In this document: piece by piece, positions 1 to 6,028 of the stretch
How positions within the stretch are numbered: the stretch's first letter is position 1
Layout: every line of letters begins with the position of its first letter
DNA from: an uncultured Eubacteriales bacterium
GTDB lineage: Bacteria; Bacillota; Clostridia; Oscillospirales; UMGS1783
Assembly (NCBI GenBank): GCA_900555065.1
Contig: USJY01000024.1
Location: 1-10,490 of the forward strand
Length of the DNA stretch: 10,490 nt
Reading direction: 5' to 3'
The notes under the pieces: generated by a model
Told to the model about the DNA's origin: nothing
Databases searched by the model: none
The model's input: the letters and a program-made list of their open reading frames with translations, nothing else
Translations under genes and position numbers: made by a program

Positions 1-124
1 TCCCGGCGCGACGCACCGCCTGCGCCCGCCCCTTTGCGCCGCCGCGAGACGGGCGATCCGAAGCGTCCGGCCCGCATCCGATTGATTCCGGGCCCCGCGT
101 CCCGGCGCGGCACCGCCTGCGCCC
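1..124. repeat. Imperfect direct repeat in GC-rich spacer
   Basis: A 27-base stretch at 1-27 recurs at 100-124. The first ten bases (TCCCGGCGCG) and last fourteen (CACCGCCTGCGCCC) match exactly; the join is ACG in the first copy and G in the second. The whole stretch 1-190 is C-rich spacer with no credible gene: an open frame through it is arginine/proline-rich and lacks a ribosome binding site. No promoter is recognisable before the first gene. Confidence 0.55.
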
Positions 125-206
125 CGTCCGCCCCCATTCCGCGCCCCGTCCGGTCCCCTCTTTCCGCGCCGGGCCCGCCCGGTTCTATGTTAAAAGGAGT
201 CGTCCC

Positions 207-1064
207 ATGGAAATTGTGCACAGCTACCGGAACGATCCCGTGCTCCGGCACTCGTTCAACGCGCTTGCGCGCGAGACGTTCGGCCTGGACTTTGAGCCGT
301 TTTACCGGAGCGGGTACTGGGGAGATGCGTACAACCCCTGTTCTGTCGTGGAAGACGGCGCCGTCGTCGCCAACGTGTCGGTCAACGAGATCTGCGGCCT
401 GTTGTACGGCCGGCGTCGGCGCTATATTCAGCTTGGCACCGTCATGACCGCAAATGCCTGCCGCGGCAGGGGCCTCAGCCGCATGTTGATGGAAACTGTT
501 TTACGCGATTTTGCCGGGTGCGACGGATTTTTCCTCTTTGCGAACGACACTGTGCTCGGCTTCTATCCCAAATTCGGCTTTCAACCCGCGCAGGAACGCC
601 GATTTTTTACGGAAGTGCGTCAGGACGGCGCATGCCGCGCCGAATCAGTCCCCATGAATACGCCCAAAGACTGGTCCCGCTTTCTGAAAGAGAAGAACAG
701 ACGGGAAAGCTGCGGCGTGTTTCAGCTGGACGCAGACGGCCTGCTCATGTTTTACCTGACCGGATTTATGCGGGAGAACGTCTATTACCTGCGTCCGCTG
801 GACGTTTACGCAATCGCCGGCCTCGACCGCGGCTGCCTGACGCTGTACGACGTGTTTTCACCGGAGCCTGTCGCTATGGAGCGCGTTGTTCGCTGTTTCG
901 GCGCGGCGGTGAACCGGGCCGTATTCGCATTTACACCGCAGGACCAGACCGGTCTTACCGCATATGCCCACAAACAAGAAGACACGTCGTTTTTCCTGCG
1001 CGGCAACCCGTTGCTGGAGGACATGGGATCGATTCTCAGTTTTCCCGATCTGGCGCACGCCTAG
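207..1064 (+). CDS. GNAT family N-acetyltransferase
   Basis: 285-residue protein with an N-terminal GNAT fold, which transfers an acetyl group from acetyl-CoA to an amine; the substrate cannot be read from sequence. The core spans about residues 45-135. The acetyl-CoA-binding motif A is visible as CRGRGLSRMLM at 85-95, after a strand around QLGTVMT (75-81). FYPKFGF (119-125) matches the usual motif B 'FYxKxGF'. The C-terminal half (about 140-285) is longer than a minimal GNAT protein and I cannot assign it; it may be a second, degenerate GNAT-like or substrate-binding domain. The ATG start is supported by AAAAGGAG at 192-199, seven bases upstream. The rRNA methyltransferase gene follows after 39 bases with no terminator, so the two are probably co-transcribed. 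The family call is secure; the substrate is unknown. Confidence 0.88.
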   Translation: MEIVHSYRNDPVLRHSFNALARETFGLDFEPFYRSGYWGDAYNPCSVVEDGAVVANVSVNEICGLLYGRRRRYIQLGTVMTANACRGRGLSRMLMETVLRDFAGCDGFFLFANDTVLGFYPKFGFQPAQERRFFTEVRQDGACRAESVPMNTPKDWSRFLKEKNRRESCGVFQLDADGLLMFYLTGFMRENVYYLRPLDVYAIAGLDRGCLTLYDVFSPEPVAMERVVRCFGAAVNRAVFAFTPQDQTGLTAYAHKQEDTSFFLRGNPLLEDMGSILSFPDLAHA

Positions 1065-1103
1065 GCAGTTTTCATAAACGATTCCAAAAAGGAGGAGCAA
1101 CCC

Positions 1104-2444
1104 ATGCCGCAGCAAAATACAGTGGAGCTGGAGATCGTGGGCACAACGCACGACGGCAGGGGCGTTGCCCGGCTGGATGGCCTTGCCGTGTTTGTACCGT
1201 ATGCGCTTGAAGGCGAACGCGTGCGGGCAGAGCTATTGCAAAAAGGCGGGCGGTACGCCGTCGCCCGCGTTACAGAGCTGCTTGCGTCGTCGCCCGCCCG
1301 CATTGAACCCGATTGCCCCGTGTACGGCGAATGCGGCGGCTGCGGGTTCCGGCATATGACTTATGCGGAGGAACTGCGGGTCAAGCGCGCCCGCGTCGCG
1401 GACGCACTGCGGCGGATCGGCGGGCTTGCGGTTGAAGTGCCGCCCGTTCTGGGTGCGGACAGTATGGTCCGCAACAAGGCGACGCTGCCTTTCGGCGTAT
1501 TGGGCGGGCGCGTGACAACCGGCTTCTACGCGGGCGGCAGCCGCCGGCTCGTACCGCACCCTGCCGGGTGCGCGCTGTACCCGCCCGTATTTCGTGTTTT
1601 GGCGGACGCGGCCTGCTCCTATGCGCAGGCACACGGCCTGCGCGCTGGGGAGCGCGGCGTGCTGCGCCGGATTTCGCTGCGCCTGGCCGAAACGACGGGC
1701 GAAGTTTCAGCCGCTTTGTACTGTGCGCCGGGCGCGCAGGCTTCTCTGGCCGGCCTTGCGCGGGCCCTGCAGGCCGCCGCGCCCGAAACCGTATGCGTCT
1801 GCGCCGTGCCGGAACCGGACGGCCCGCCCCGCTTTTTTACTCCACGCCGCGAAATTGAGGATATGCTCTGCCAAAACCGGCTGCGGATCTCGCCGCTGTC
1901 TTTCTATCAGGTCAACCGCAGGCAGGCCGAGCGCCTGTATGAAACTGCGGCCGCAATGGCCGGCCTGTCCGTCCGGCAGAACCGTACGTATGCAGGCGAC
2001 GCGGTTTTCGACCTGTGCTGCGGGATCGGGTCGATTGCGCTGTTTCTTGCGCGCCTGTGCGGTCGCGTCTACGGCGCGGAAATCAATCCGCATGCCATAG
2101 AAAACGCGCGTATAAACGCAGGATTAAATAATATTAGGAACGTTTCCTGGAAATGTGGGGACGCGGCCGCCGCCCTGCGGGACTGGACAGACGCGGGCGT
2201 CCGTCCCCGCCTCGTCTGCGTCGATCCGCCCCGCGCCGGGCTTGACGGCCCGTTGCGGGCCGCCCTGCTGCGCACAGCGCCGCCGCAGATTCTCTATATC
2301 TCCTGCGACCCGGCGACCCTGGCGCGCGACTGCCGCGCGCTGTGCGGGGACGGCTATGCGCTGGCCGGCGTGCAGCCGGTGGACATGTTCGCGCGGACGG
2401 CGCATGTGGAGTGTGTGGTAATGCTGGAGAAGAAGAACAGGTAA
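1104..2444 (+). CDS. rlmD: 23S rRNA (uracil-C5)-methyltransferase, RlmD/RlmCD (RumA) family
   Basis: 446-residue SAM-dependent enzyme that methylates C5 of a uridine in 23S rRNA (U1939 in E. coli numbering; some Firmicute homologues also modify U747). An N-terminal TRAM RNA-binding domain covers about residues 3-60. Four cysteines fit the family's iron-sulfur ligands: C71, C77 and C80 (CPVYGECGGC) and C156. The SAM-binding loop is DLCCGIGS (303-310), followed by acidic E326 in GAEINPH. VDPPRAGL (373-380) precedes the catalytic nucleophile C401 in YISCDPATLARDC, and E436 in TAHVE fits the general base. The family's proline in 'MFPxTxHVE' is alanine here (MFARTAHVE). Length is normal and nothing is truncated. 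AAAAAGGAGG at 1086-1095 supports the ATG. The rlmC/rlmD/trmA choice rests on the cluster cysteines and TRAM domain; target position is inferred. Confidence 0.93.
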   Translation: MPQQNTVELEIVGTTHDGRGVARLDGLAVFVPYALEGERVRAELLQKGGRYAVARVTELLASSPARIEPDCPVYGECGGCGFRHMTYAEELRVKRARVADALRRIGGLAVEVPPVLGADSMVRNKATLPFGVLGGRVTTGFYAGGSRRLVPHPAGCALYPPVFRVLADAACSYAQAHGLRAGERGVLRRISLRLAETTGEVSAALYCAPGAQASLAGLARALQAAAPETVCVCAVPEPDGPPRFFTPRREIEDMLCQNRLRISPLSFYQVNRRQAERLYETAAAMAGLSVRQNRTYAGDAVFDLCCGIGSIALFLARLCGRVYGAEINPHAIENARINAGLNNIRNVSWKCGDAAAALRDWTDAGVRPRLVCVDPPRAGLDGPLRAALLRTAPPQILYISCDPATLARDCRALCGDGYALAGVQPVDMFARTAHVECVVMLEKKNR

Positions 2445-2554
2445 TTTGAACCGTATAACCTTGAAATTGCAGTCCTCAAAAGGCGTGTTATCGGAGTATC
2501 GAAGATTGGATATTTTATAAGGAATAATCGAAAATTCATGAAAGGTATAACGAT

Positions 2555-3028
2555 ATGTGGTTTGAAATCGATGCTAGCGGAATAAGCGTTAATTTACAGA
2601 TAAATGGTTACAAACCAACAAATAGAGATAACTGGTACAGAAATTGGTGTAACTGTGATTTCATGTTTTCATCAGGGGATTGGCTGAATTATCATAAAGA
2701 AAACGATGAGGTATTATTATCCAGCGAAGTAGAAGTAATGGAAGAAGCTTTTACCGAACTATTGGAGAATAAACTTTCAGCAGCAAAAGAGATCGCCTGT
2801 ATTGAGCCGGATTTTGTTTTTAAGTTATACCCACAGAGAGATTTAAGAGACGATCCTGAATATAGATTTGCTCAGTCAGGATACGTAATTCAAGATATAT
2901 ATCTTGAATGGAAGATATTCTTTTGGCATGAAGGTCTTACGGATAATTATCTTACGATAACACTTTATCGAGATGAGATTGTAAGATTAAGAGATTATTT
3001 GTCGGCGATCATGAGACGACAAATTTGA
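2555..3028 (+). CDS. WapI/DUF6228-like immunity-type hypothetical protein
   Basis: 157-residue soluble acidic protein with no signal peptide or membrane segment. The pattern of an early tryptophan-rich strand (NWYRNWCNCDF, about 26-36), a GDWLNY strand, a charged helix, then IEPDFVFKLYP (about 87-97), a DIYLEWKIFFW strand and a C-terminal DEIVRLRDYL helix resembles small WapI-type/DUF6228 immunity proteins that neutralise contact-dependent or polymorphic toxins. This is pattern recognition and not proof. No toxin gene is adjacent, so if it is an immunity protein it is an orphan. Base composition is sharply lower in GC than the preceding gene: three 60-base blocks (2581, 2701, 2941) have 18, 22 and 16 G+C, against 48 in the block at 2221. 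This suggests horizontal acquisition. AAAGG at 2541-2545 is a weak-to-fair ribosome binding site for the ATG. Confidence 0.68.
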   Translation: MWFEIDASGISVNLQINGYKPTNRDNWYRNWCNCDFMFSSGDWLNYHKENDEVLLSSEVEVMEEAFTELLENKLSAAKEIACIEPDFVFKLYPQRDLRDDPEYRFAQSGYVIQDIYLEWKIFFWHEGLTDNYLTITLYRDEIVRLRDYLSAIMRRQI

Positions 3029-3040
3029 AGATGCAGAACG

Positions 3041-3859
3041 ATGGATAAGTTTTCAACAACGGGCAATCAAAATGGACTTGTTTCCATCAACCGCAGTTAT
3101 CGCTGTCTTACAAGTTTTTATGCGGCGTTCTTGCTGAAAAATGCCGTAAGTATTAAATGGAAGGCGCTGGAGCGTACTGTGCAGAAGGAACACGAAAAAA
3201 TAAACAAAGAAAAGATTGTAAAAACGTGCGGATATTGTTTTAACAGTACGGTGCACGAAGTCCTGCATGAGAGCGTAGGCCGCCGGCTGTTTGAAGAAAT
3301 GGGCGGGGAAAAATACTATGAGCCCTTCAGGTTCGCCCTTTTAAAATGTACTACCTGCAACTGCGTCTCCCTGTACGGGGATTTTATATGGGATAAGGAT
3401 AAACCGGCGCAGCTCTTGCCGCTGCTGTACCCATCGTTCGGCGAGCTGGATGAAGCGATTCCGCAGGGCATACGCGAGGTGTACAGAGAAATAAGCCCGA
3501 TCCGCGACAAGGCGCCGAACGCCTTTGCGAATCAGATCAGGCTGTCGCTTGAATTGCTGTGTGCGGACAAAGCCGCCGTGGGCGGCAGTTTATACAGCAA
3601 GCTGGAAAACCTGGCGGACAGGGGCGTGTTCCCCGGCCAGCTTCTTCCCAAGATGGCGGACATTATACGCAAGGTCGGCAACCTCGGCTCCCATGCTTCC
3701 GGCATTCGGCTGGATATATGGGACGCGCAGCTTTTGGACGATATTTACCGGATGGTGCTGGACTATACCTATGTCTACCCTCAAAAGCTGTCCGACCTGA
3801 AACGCAGAATAGAATACAGTGAAGAAAAACAGCGGACCCTGAACGCGCGTCCGGTCTGA
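3041..3859 (+). CDS. DUF4145 domain-containing protein
   Basis: 272 residues from the first ATG. The C-terminal part has the DUF4145 signature: PNAFANQIRLSLELLC (159-174), SKLENLADRGVFPGQLLP (186-203), then IRKVGNLGSHA (209-219) with the conserved GN...H, and a final tyrosine-rich helix. Upstream, two cysteine pairs, CGYC (63-66) and CTTC (103-106), fit a zinc ribbon. DUF4145 is found alone and in restriction-type nucleases; its biochemical role is unsettled. The start is uncertain. ATG 3041 has only a poor GAAG upstream, and residues 1-46 resemble nothing I know. An in-frame GTG at 3179, six bases after GGAG (3169-3172), would give 226 residues beginning just before the first cysteine pair. 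The gene starts 12 bases after its neighbour and shares the low-GC patch at its 5' end, with GC rising toward the 3' end. Confidence 0.78.
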   Translation: MDKFSTTGNQNGLVSINRSYRCLTSFYAAFLLKNAVSIKWKALERTVQKEHEKINKEKIVKTCGYCFNSTVHEVLHESVGRRLFEEMGGEKYYEPFRFALLKCTTCNCVSLYGDFIWDKDKPAQLLPLLYPSFGELDEAIPQGIREVYREISPIRDKAPNAFANQIRLSLELLCADKAAVGGSLYSKLENLADRGVFPGQLLPKMADIIRKVGNLGSHASGIRLDIWDAQLLDDIYRMVLDYTYVYPQKLSDLKRRIEYSEEKQRTLNARPV

Positions 3860-4231
3860 ATCTGCCGATGGTGCGGCGCGCCGCGCGTCGCGGAATCGGA
3901 TCCGTTTCCGTATGCCGGCGAAAACGCCGGGGCGGCGGCGGAACTGTCCGGTGCCGCCGCATAAGTCGTGCGCTCCTCTGTCTACCGCCGCCGGTTCTTG
4001 CTCGCTTGCACGGCGGGACAGTTGCCCGCAAGGGTCTGTGCGCTTGCCGTCGGCGTGGATTCTTTACGTGCCGGCCCGTTTGCGCGCAGGCATGCGCGGA
4101 TGGCGGGAGACCGTGTTTTTTCAAGGTTAAGGAGGCAGGCTGCTTCGCAGTCTGCCCGTTTTTTTCTTTTGGTCTGCCTTTTGCGGCGGCCTTGCGGCCC
4201 GGGTGCGGTCCGCATTCGGCGGTATTGCTTG
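3860..4231. other. Gene-free GC-rich spacer with hairpins
   Basis: No credible gene on either strand; open frames here are arginine/cysteine-rich and lack ribosome binding sites. It contains two adjacent perfect hairpins: CCGGCG-AAAA-CGCCGG at 3915-3930, and an 8-bp stem GCGGCGGC/GCCGCCGC (3932-3939 with 3953-3960). Neither is followed by a T-tract, so they are not standard terminators. An intrinsic terminator at 4134-4165 lies inside this spacer. Confidence 0.6.
4134..4165 (+). terminator. Rho-independent terminator
   Basis: Ten-pair stem GGCAGGCTGC (4134-4143) with GCAGTCTGCC (4147-4156), one G-T wobble, TTC loop, then CG and a seven-T run. It lies about 275 bases downstream of the DUF4145 gene, so it ends either that transcript or a separate short RNA from the spacer. 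Confidence 0.85.
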
Positions 4232-4258
4232 TTGTCAATTTATAAAGTTCCGAATAAT
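4232..4258 (+). promoter_or_regulatory. Candidate promoter of the XRE gene
   Basis: TTGTCA (4232-4237) and AATAAT (4253-4258) resemble -35 and -10 boxes with a 15-base spacer, which is short. They mark the abrupt change from GC-rich spacer to AT-rich DNA. Transcription would start near 4265, before the inverted repeats. Exact boxes are uncertain. Confidence 0.45.
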
Positions 4259-4282
4259 TCTGAGTAATCTCCTCAAAATATT

Positions 4283-4317
4283 TTTATCTGAATTAAAGAT
4301 AAATCGCCACATCTTTA
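4283..4317. promoter_or_regulatory. Overlapping inverted repeats, candidate XRE operator
   Basis: Three half-sites form two overlapping perfect inverted repeats: TTTATCT (4283-4289) with AGATAAA (4297-4303), spacer 7; and TAAAGAT (4294-4300) with ATCTTTA (4311-4317), spacer 10. They lie between the candidate promoter and the XRE gene, where an autoregulatory operator would be expected. Binding by this repressor is an inference. Confidence 0.45.
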
Positions 4318-4351
4318 TGTCAGATCATCTATTCTAGAAGAGGTGATTACT

Positions 4352-4600
4352 ATGAAGTACGAAGTTCTGCTCTATCAACGAATACGGAATCTGCGTCAGG
4401 ACAGAGGCCTGACGCAGGCTGACATCGCAAAAGTACTGAACGTAAGACAAAACACCTATTCGCAATATGAGATCGGCGCGATCAAGTATCCTCTGGATGT
4501 TCTGATCAAACTTGCGCAGTTTTATGAAACGAGCATAGATTATCTGCTGGAGCTGACGGACTGTCCGACGCCCTATCCGCGCGCAGGCAAATACAAGTAG
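4352..4600 (+). CDS. Small XRE/Cro-type HTH transcriptional regulator
   Basis: 82-residue DNA-binding protein made almost entirely of one HTH_3 domain. Residues 9-66 contain IRNLRQDRGLTQADIAKVLN, then the recognition-helix region VRQNTYSQYEIG (31-42), and the typical closing helix LIKLAQFYETSIDYLLEL (51-68). There is no dimerisation or peptidase extension, so it is probably a simple dimeric repressor. An in-frame GTG at 4343 is not the start because it lies within the Shine-Dalgarno sequence AGAGGTGAT (4339-4347); ATG 4352 follows at ideal spacing. The gene is monocistronic: AT-rich leader with inverted repeats before it, perfect terminator after it. Its targets are unknown; autoregulation is the simplest guess. 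No phage or toxin partner is adjacent. Confidence 0.9.
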   Translation: MKYEVLLYQRIRNLRQDRGLTQADIAKVLNVRQNTYSQYEIGAIKYPLDVLIKLAQFYETSIDYLLELTDCPTPYPRAGKYK

Positions 4601-4626
4601 CCTGCGCGCCGCGGGTGCGGTCGGCA

Positions 4627-4657
4627 AAAAGGCGGGGAACGAGTTTCCCCGCCTTTT
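4627..4657 (+). terminator. Bidirectional intrinsic terminator
   Basis: Perfect 13-pair stem AAAAGGCGGGGAA (4627-4639) and TTCCCCGCCTTTT (4645-4657) around a five-base loop. A-tract on one side and T-tract on the other allow termination on both strands. It ends the XRE transcript 26 bases after the stop codon. Confidence 0.95.
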
Positions 4658-4660
4658 ACT

Positions 4661-4870
4661 TATGGTTCAATGTGGTTGAGCCGCGCCCAGCCCAGACCTG
4701 CGGTACGGCCATGCGCCCGTGCCAGCGCCGCGAACGGGGTCGCACGCCGACCGCCGTCTGCCAAAACTCGTCTCCGGCCCGGCGCTACCGACCCCCGCCC
4801 CGATTTTTCGGCGAAACGAACGCCTCCCGGCCCGCCATAAATGCCGATCCCGCGTTCCGTTTTAAGCTCG
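4661..4870. other. Gene-free spacer before the tandem repeats
   Basis: GC-rich DNA with no supported gene, RNA or promoter on either strand. The open frame through it on the + strand has no ribosome binding site and runs into the tandem-repeat array. Confidence 0.6.
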
Positions 4871-5150
4871 CCGCACCCGGTCTTAGCGCGCCGCACCCGG
4901 TCTTAGCGCGCCGCACCCACCCTTTACACGCCGCACCCGGTCTTAGCGCGCCGCACCCATCCTTAGTGCGCCGCACCCGGCCTGTGCGCCCCGCACCCGG
5001 CCTGTGCGCACTGCCCCCGGCCTTAGCGCACCGCGCTCGGTCTTAGCGCGCCGCACCCGGCCTGTGCGCCCTGCCCCCGGCCTCAGCGCGCCGCGCTCGG
5101 TCTTAGCGCGCCGCACCCATCCTTAACACGCCGCACCCGGTCTTTGCTCG
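4871..5150. repeat. Tandem array of fourteen 20-bp units
   Basis: Fourteen head-to-tail units of exactly 20 bases, without a single indel. Consensus is CCGCACCCGGTCTTAGCGCG, seen unchanged at 4871, 4891 and 4931. Variants fall into classes, for example second halves reading CCTGTGCGCC/A (4971, 4991, 5051) and first halves CTGCCCCCGG (5011, 5071) or CCGCGCTCGG (5031, 5091). Units 7-9 (4991-5050) and 10-12 (5051-5110) are 57/60 identical, so a 60-bp block was duplicated as a unit. A 20-base period is not a multiple of three, and the frames have no ribosome binding site, so coding is unlikely. There are no unique spacers, so it is not a CRISPR array. It sits between two transcription units. Confidence 0.97.
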
Positions 5151-5216
5151 TTTAAATCGCATTCCGCATATATTTTCCGGCGCGACAAAAAAGATTCAAA
5201 AAATGAATATTGGGGA

Positions 5217-5245
5217 TTGACAAAGTGAATCACTGTGCATATAAT
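5217..5245 (+). promoter_or_regulatory. Consensus sigma-70/SigA promoter of the metal operon
   Basis: TTGACA (5217-5222) and TATAAT (5240-5245) are both perfect consensus hexamers with the optimal 17-base spacer. Transcription should start near 5252, immediately before the operator. Such a strong promoter fits a gene set held off by a repressor. Confidence 0.95.
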
Positions 5246-5254
5246 AAAAATAGA

Positions 5255-5276
5255 CACATGAGCACATGTTCATATG
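5255..5276. promoter_or_regulatory. SmtB/CadC-type operator
   Basis: Inverted repeat with a 2-base centre: CACATGAGCA (5255-5264), CA, TGTTCATATG (5267-5276); eight of ten positions are symmetric. It matches the 'ATGAACA...TGTTCAT' core known for SmtB/CadC/ZiaR-type ArsR repressors. It begins at the predicted transcription start and precedes the regulator's own Shine-Dalgarno sequence, so binding would block transcription. Confidence 0.88.
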
Positions 5277-5291
5277 AGGAGGCGAACAGAT

Positions 5292-5657
5292 GTGAGGGCG
5301 GAGAAAGAGACGGTCGCGACCTGTGAGGTTACGCACGACCACAAAGACGCTGTGGAAAAGCTGGAAAACGATATGCCGGACGAGGAATTGCTGTACGACC
5401 TGGCGGAGCTGTTCAAGGTTTTTGGGGACAGTACGCGCATTAAAATTCTGTATGCGCTGCGCCAGTCCGAGATGTGCGTGTGCGACATTGCGGAGCTTCT
5501 GCACATGACGCAGTCCGCCATATCCCATCAGCTCCGGGTGCTCAAGCAGGCGCAGCTGGTCAAATTTCGGCGCGAAGGCAAGAGCGTGCTTTACTCCCTT
5601 GCCGACTCGCATGTGCACGCCATCATAGACCAGGGGATGGACCACGTGGGCGAATGA
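5292..5657 (+). CDS. ArsR/SmtB-family metal-sensing repressor (CadC/ZiaR-like)
   Basis: 121-residue winged-helix repressor that should release its operator on binding Zn, Cd or Pb. LFKVFGDSTRIKILYAL (40-56) is the typical ArsR entry; the recognition helix is MTQSAISHQLRVL (72-84), then the wing KFRREGKSVLYSL. Two metal sites are visible. The alpha3N-type site has C62 and C64 in EMCVCDIA plus N-terminal C11 and H15; staphylococcal CadC has cysteine at the equivalent of H15. The alpha5 site has D105, H107, H118 and E121, with the SmtB spacing (D-x-H, then +11 His and +14 Glu), E121 being the last residue. GTG 5292 is chosen because AGGAGG (5277-5282) lies nine bases upstream; the in-frame ATG 5274 has no ribosome binding site, overlaps the operator and would start before that AGGAGG. 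First gene of the metal operon. Confidence 0.93.
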   Translation: MRAEKETVATCEVTHDHKDAVEKLENDMPDEELLYDLAELFKVFGDSTRIKILYALRQSEMCVCDIAELLHMTQSAISHQLRVLKQAQLVKFRREGKSVLYSLADSHVHAIIDQGMDHVGE

Positions 5658-5754
5658 AGACCGCGGGCTGTCCCGCCTTTATCGCCCGCGCCGGGGATAT
5701 GGAAAAAGCCGGCCAGCGCCCGTGCGCAGAGGTTGGGAAAAGCGCGCGGGCAAT

Positions 5755-5773
5755 ACACATGAGAATATTCTAT
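5755..5773. promoter_or_regulatory. Second operator-like site upstream of the HMA gene
   Basis: ACACATGAG (5755-5763) repeats exactly the start of the first operator (5254-5262). It overlaps a perfect 10-base palindrome AGAATATTCT (5762-5771). Both sites sit 14-15 bases before an AGGAGG ribosome binding site. It could be a weak secondary repressor site or a diverged duplicate of the leader; symmetry beyond ten bases is poor. Confidence 0.35.
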
Positions 5774-5791
5774 CACAGGAGGAAAGCATCT

Positions 5792-6010
5792 ATGAAAAAG
5801 ACGTATAAGCTGGAAAATCTCGACTGCGCCAACTGCGCGGCCCGTATGGAAAACGCAATCCGCCGTCTGGACGGCGTGCAGAGCGCCGCGGTTAGCTTCA
5901 TGGCGCAGAAACTGGTGCTGGAGGCCGACGACACGCGTTTTGACGAAGTGTTCAAGCAGGTCGTGAAAGCCTGTAAAAAGGTGGAGCCTGACCTTGTGAT
6001 TCAGGCGTAG
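5792..6010 (+). CDS. Free-standing HMA-domain heavy-metal-binding protein
   Basis: 72-residue protein consisting of a single ferredoxin-like HMA domain, normally found in metallochaperones and at the N-terminus of P1B ATPases. The metal site is LDCANCAARME: C12 and C15 in CxxC, preceded by D11. An aspartate before CxxC is the pattern of ZntA-type Zn/Pb/Cd domains rather than copper chaperones (usually M-x-C). No signal peptide, so cytosolic. AGGAGG at 5777-5782 lies nine bases before the ATG and fixes the start; the frame stays open far upstream but overlaps the regulator gene. The ATPase gene begins 18 bases after its stop. Since that ATPase lacks its own HMA domain, this protein probably supplies the metal-binding function in trans. 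Confidence 0.92.
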   Translation: MKKTYKLENLDCANCAARMENAIRRLDGVQSAAVSFMAQKLVLEADDTRFDEVFKQVVKACKKVEPDLVIQA

Positions 6011-6028
6011 AAAGGGGAGGCGGCGGAT

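Noticed and set aside
34..447. 137-residue open frame overlapping the GNAT gene
   Set aside because: Arginine/proline-rich, no ribosome binding site, and it overlaps a clearly recognisable GNAT protein in another frame.
4128..4134. AAGGAGG as a ribosome binding site of a small gene
   Set aside because: No start codon at suitable distance; the motif runs into the terminator stem.
3868..4245. Open frames on both strands of the 3860-4245 spacer
   Set aside because: Composition typical of translated GC-rich noncoding DNA, no ribosome binding sites, no recognisable domain, and the terminator at 4134-4165 falls inside them.
4615..5046. Repeat-peptide open frames across the tandem array
   Set aside because: The 20-base unit cycles through all frames, so repeated peptides arise automatically. 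Frames lack ribosome binding sites and the + strand one starts inside the region of a strong terminator.
4871..5150. CRISPR array
   Set aside because: Units are directly abutting 20-mers with no unique spacers, and there are no cas genes in the window.
5474..5791. Long N-terminal extension of the HMA protein
   Set aside because: It overlaps the ArsR gene in another frame; the HMA fold begins at ATG 5792, which has an AGGAGG ribosome binding site.
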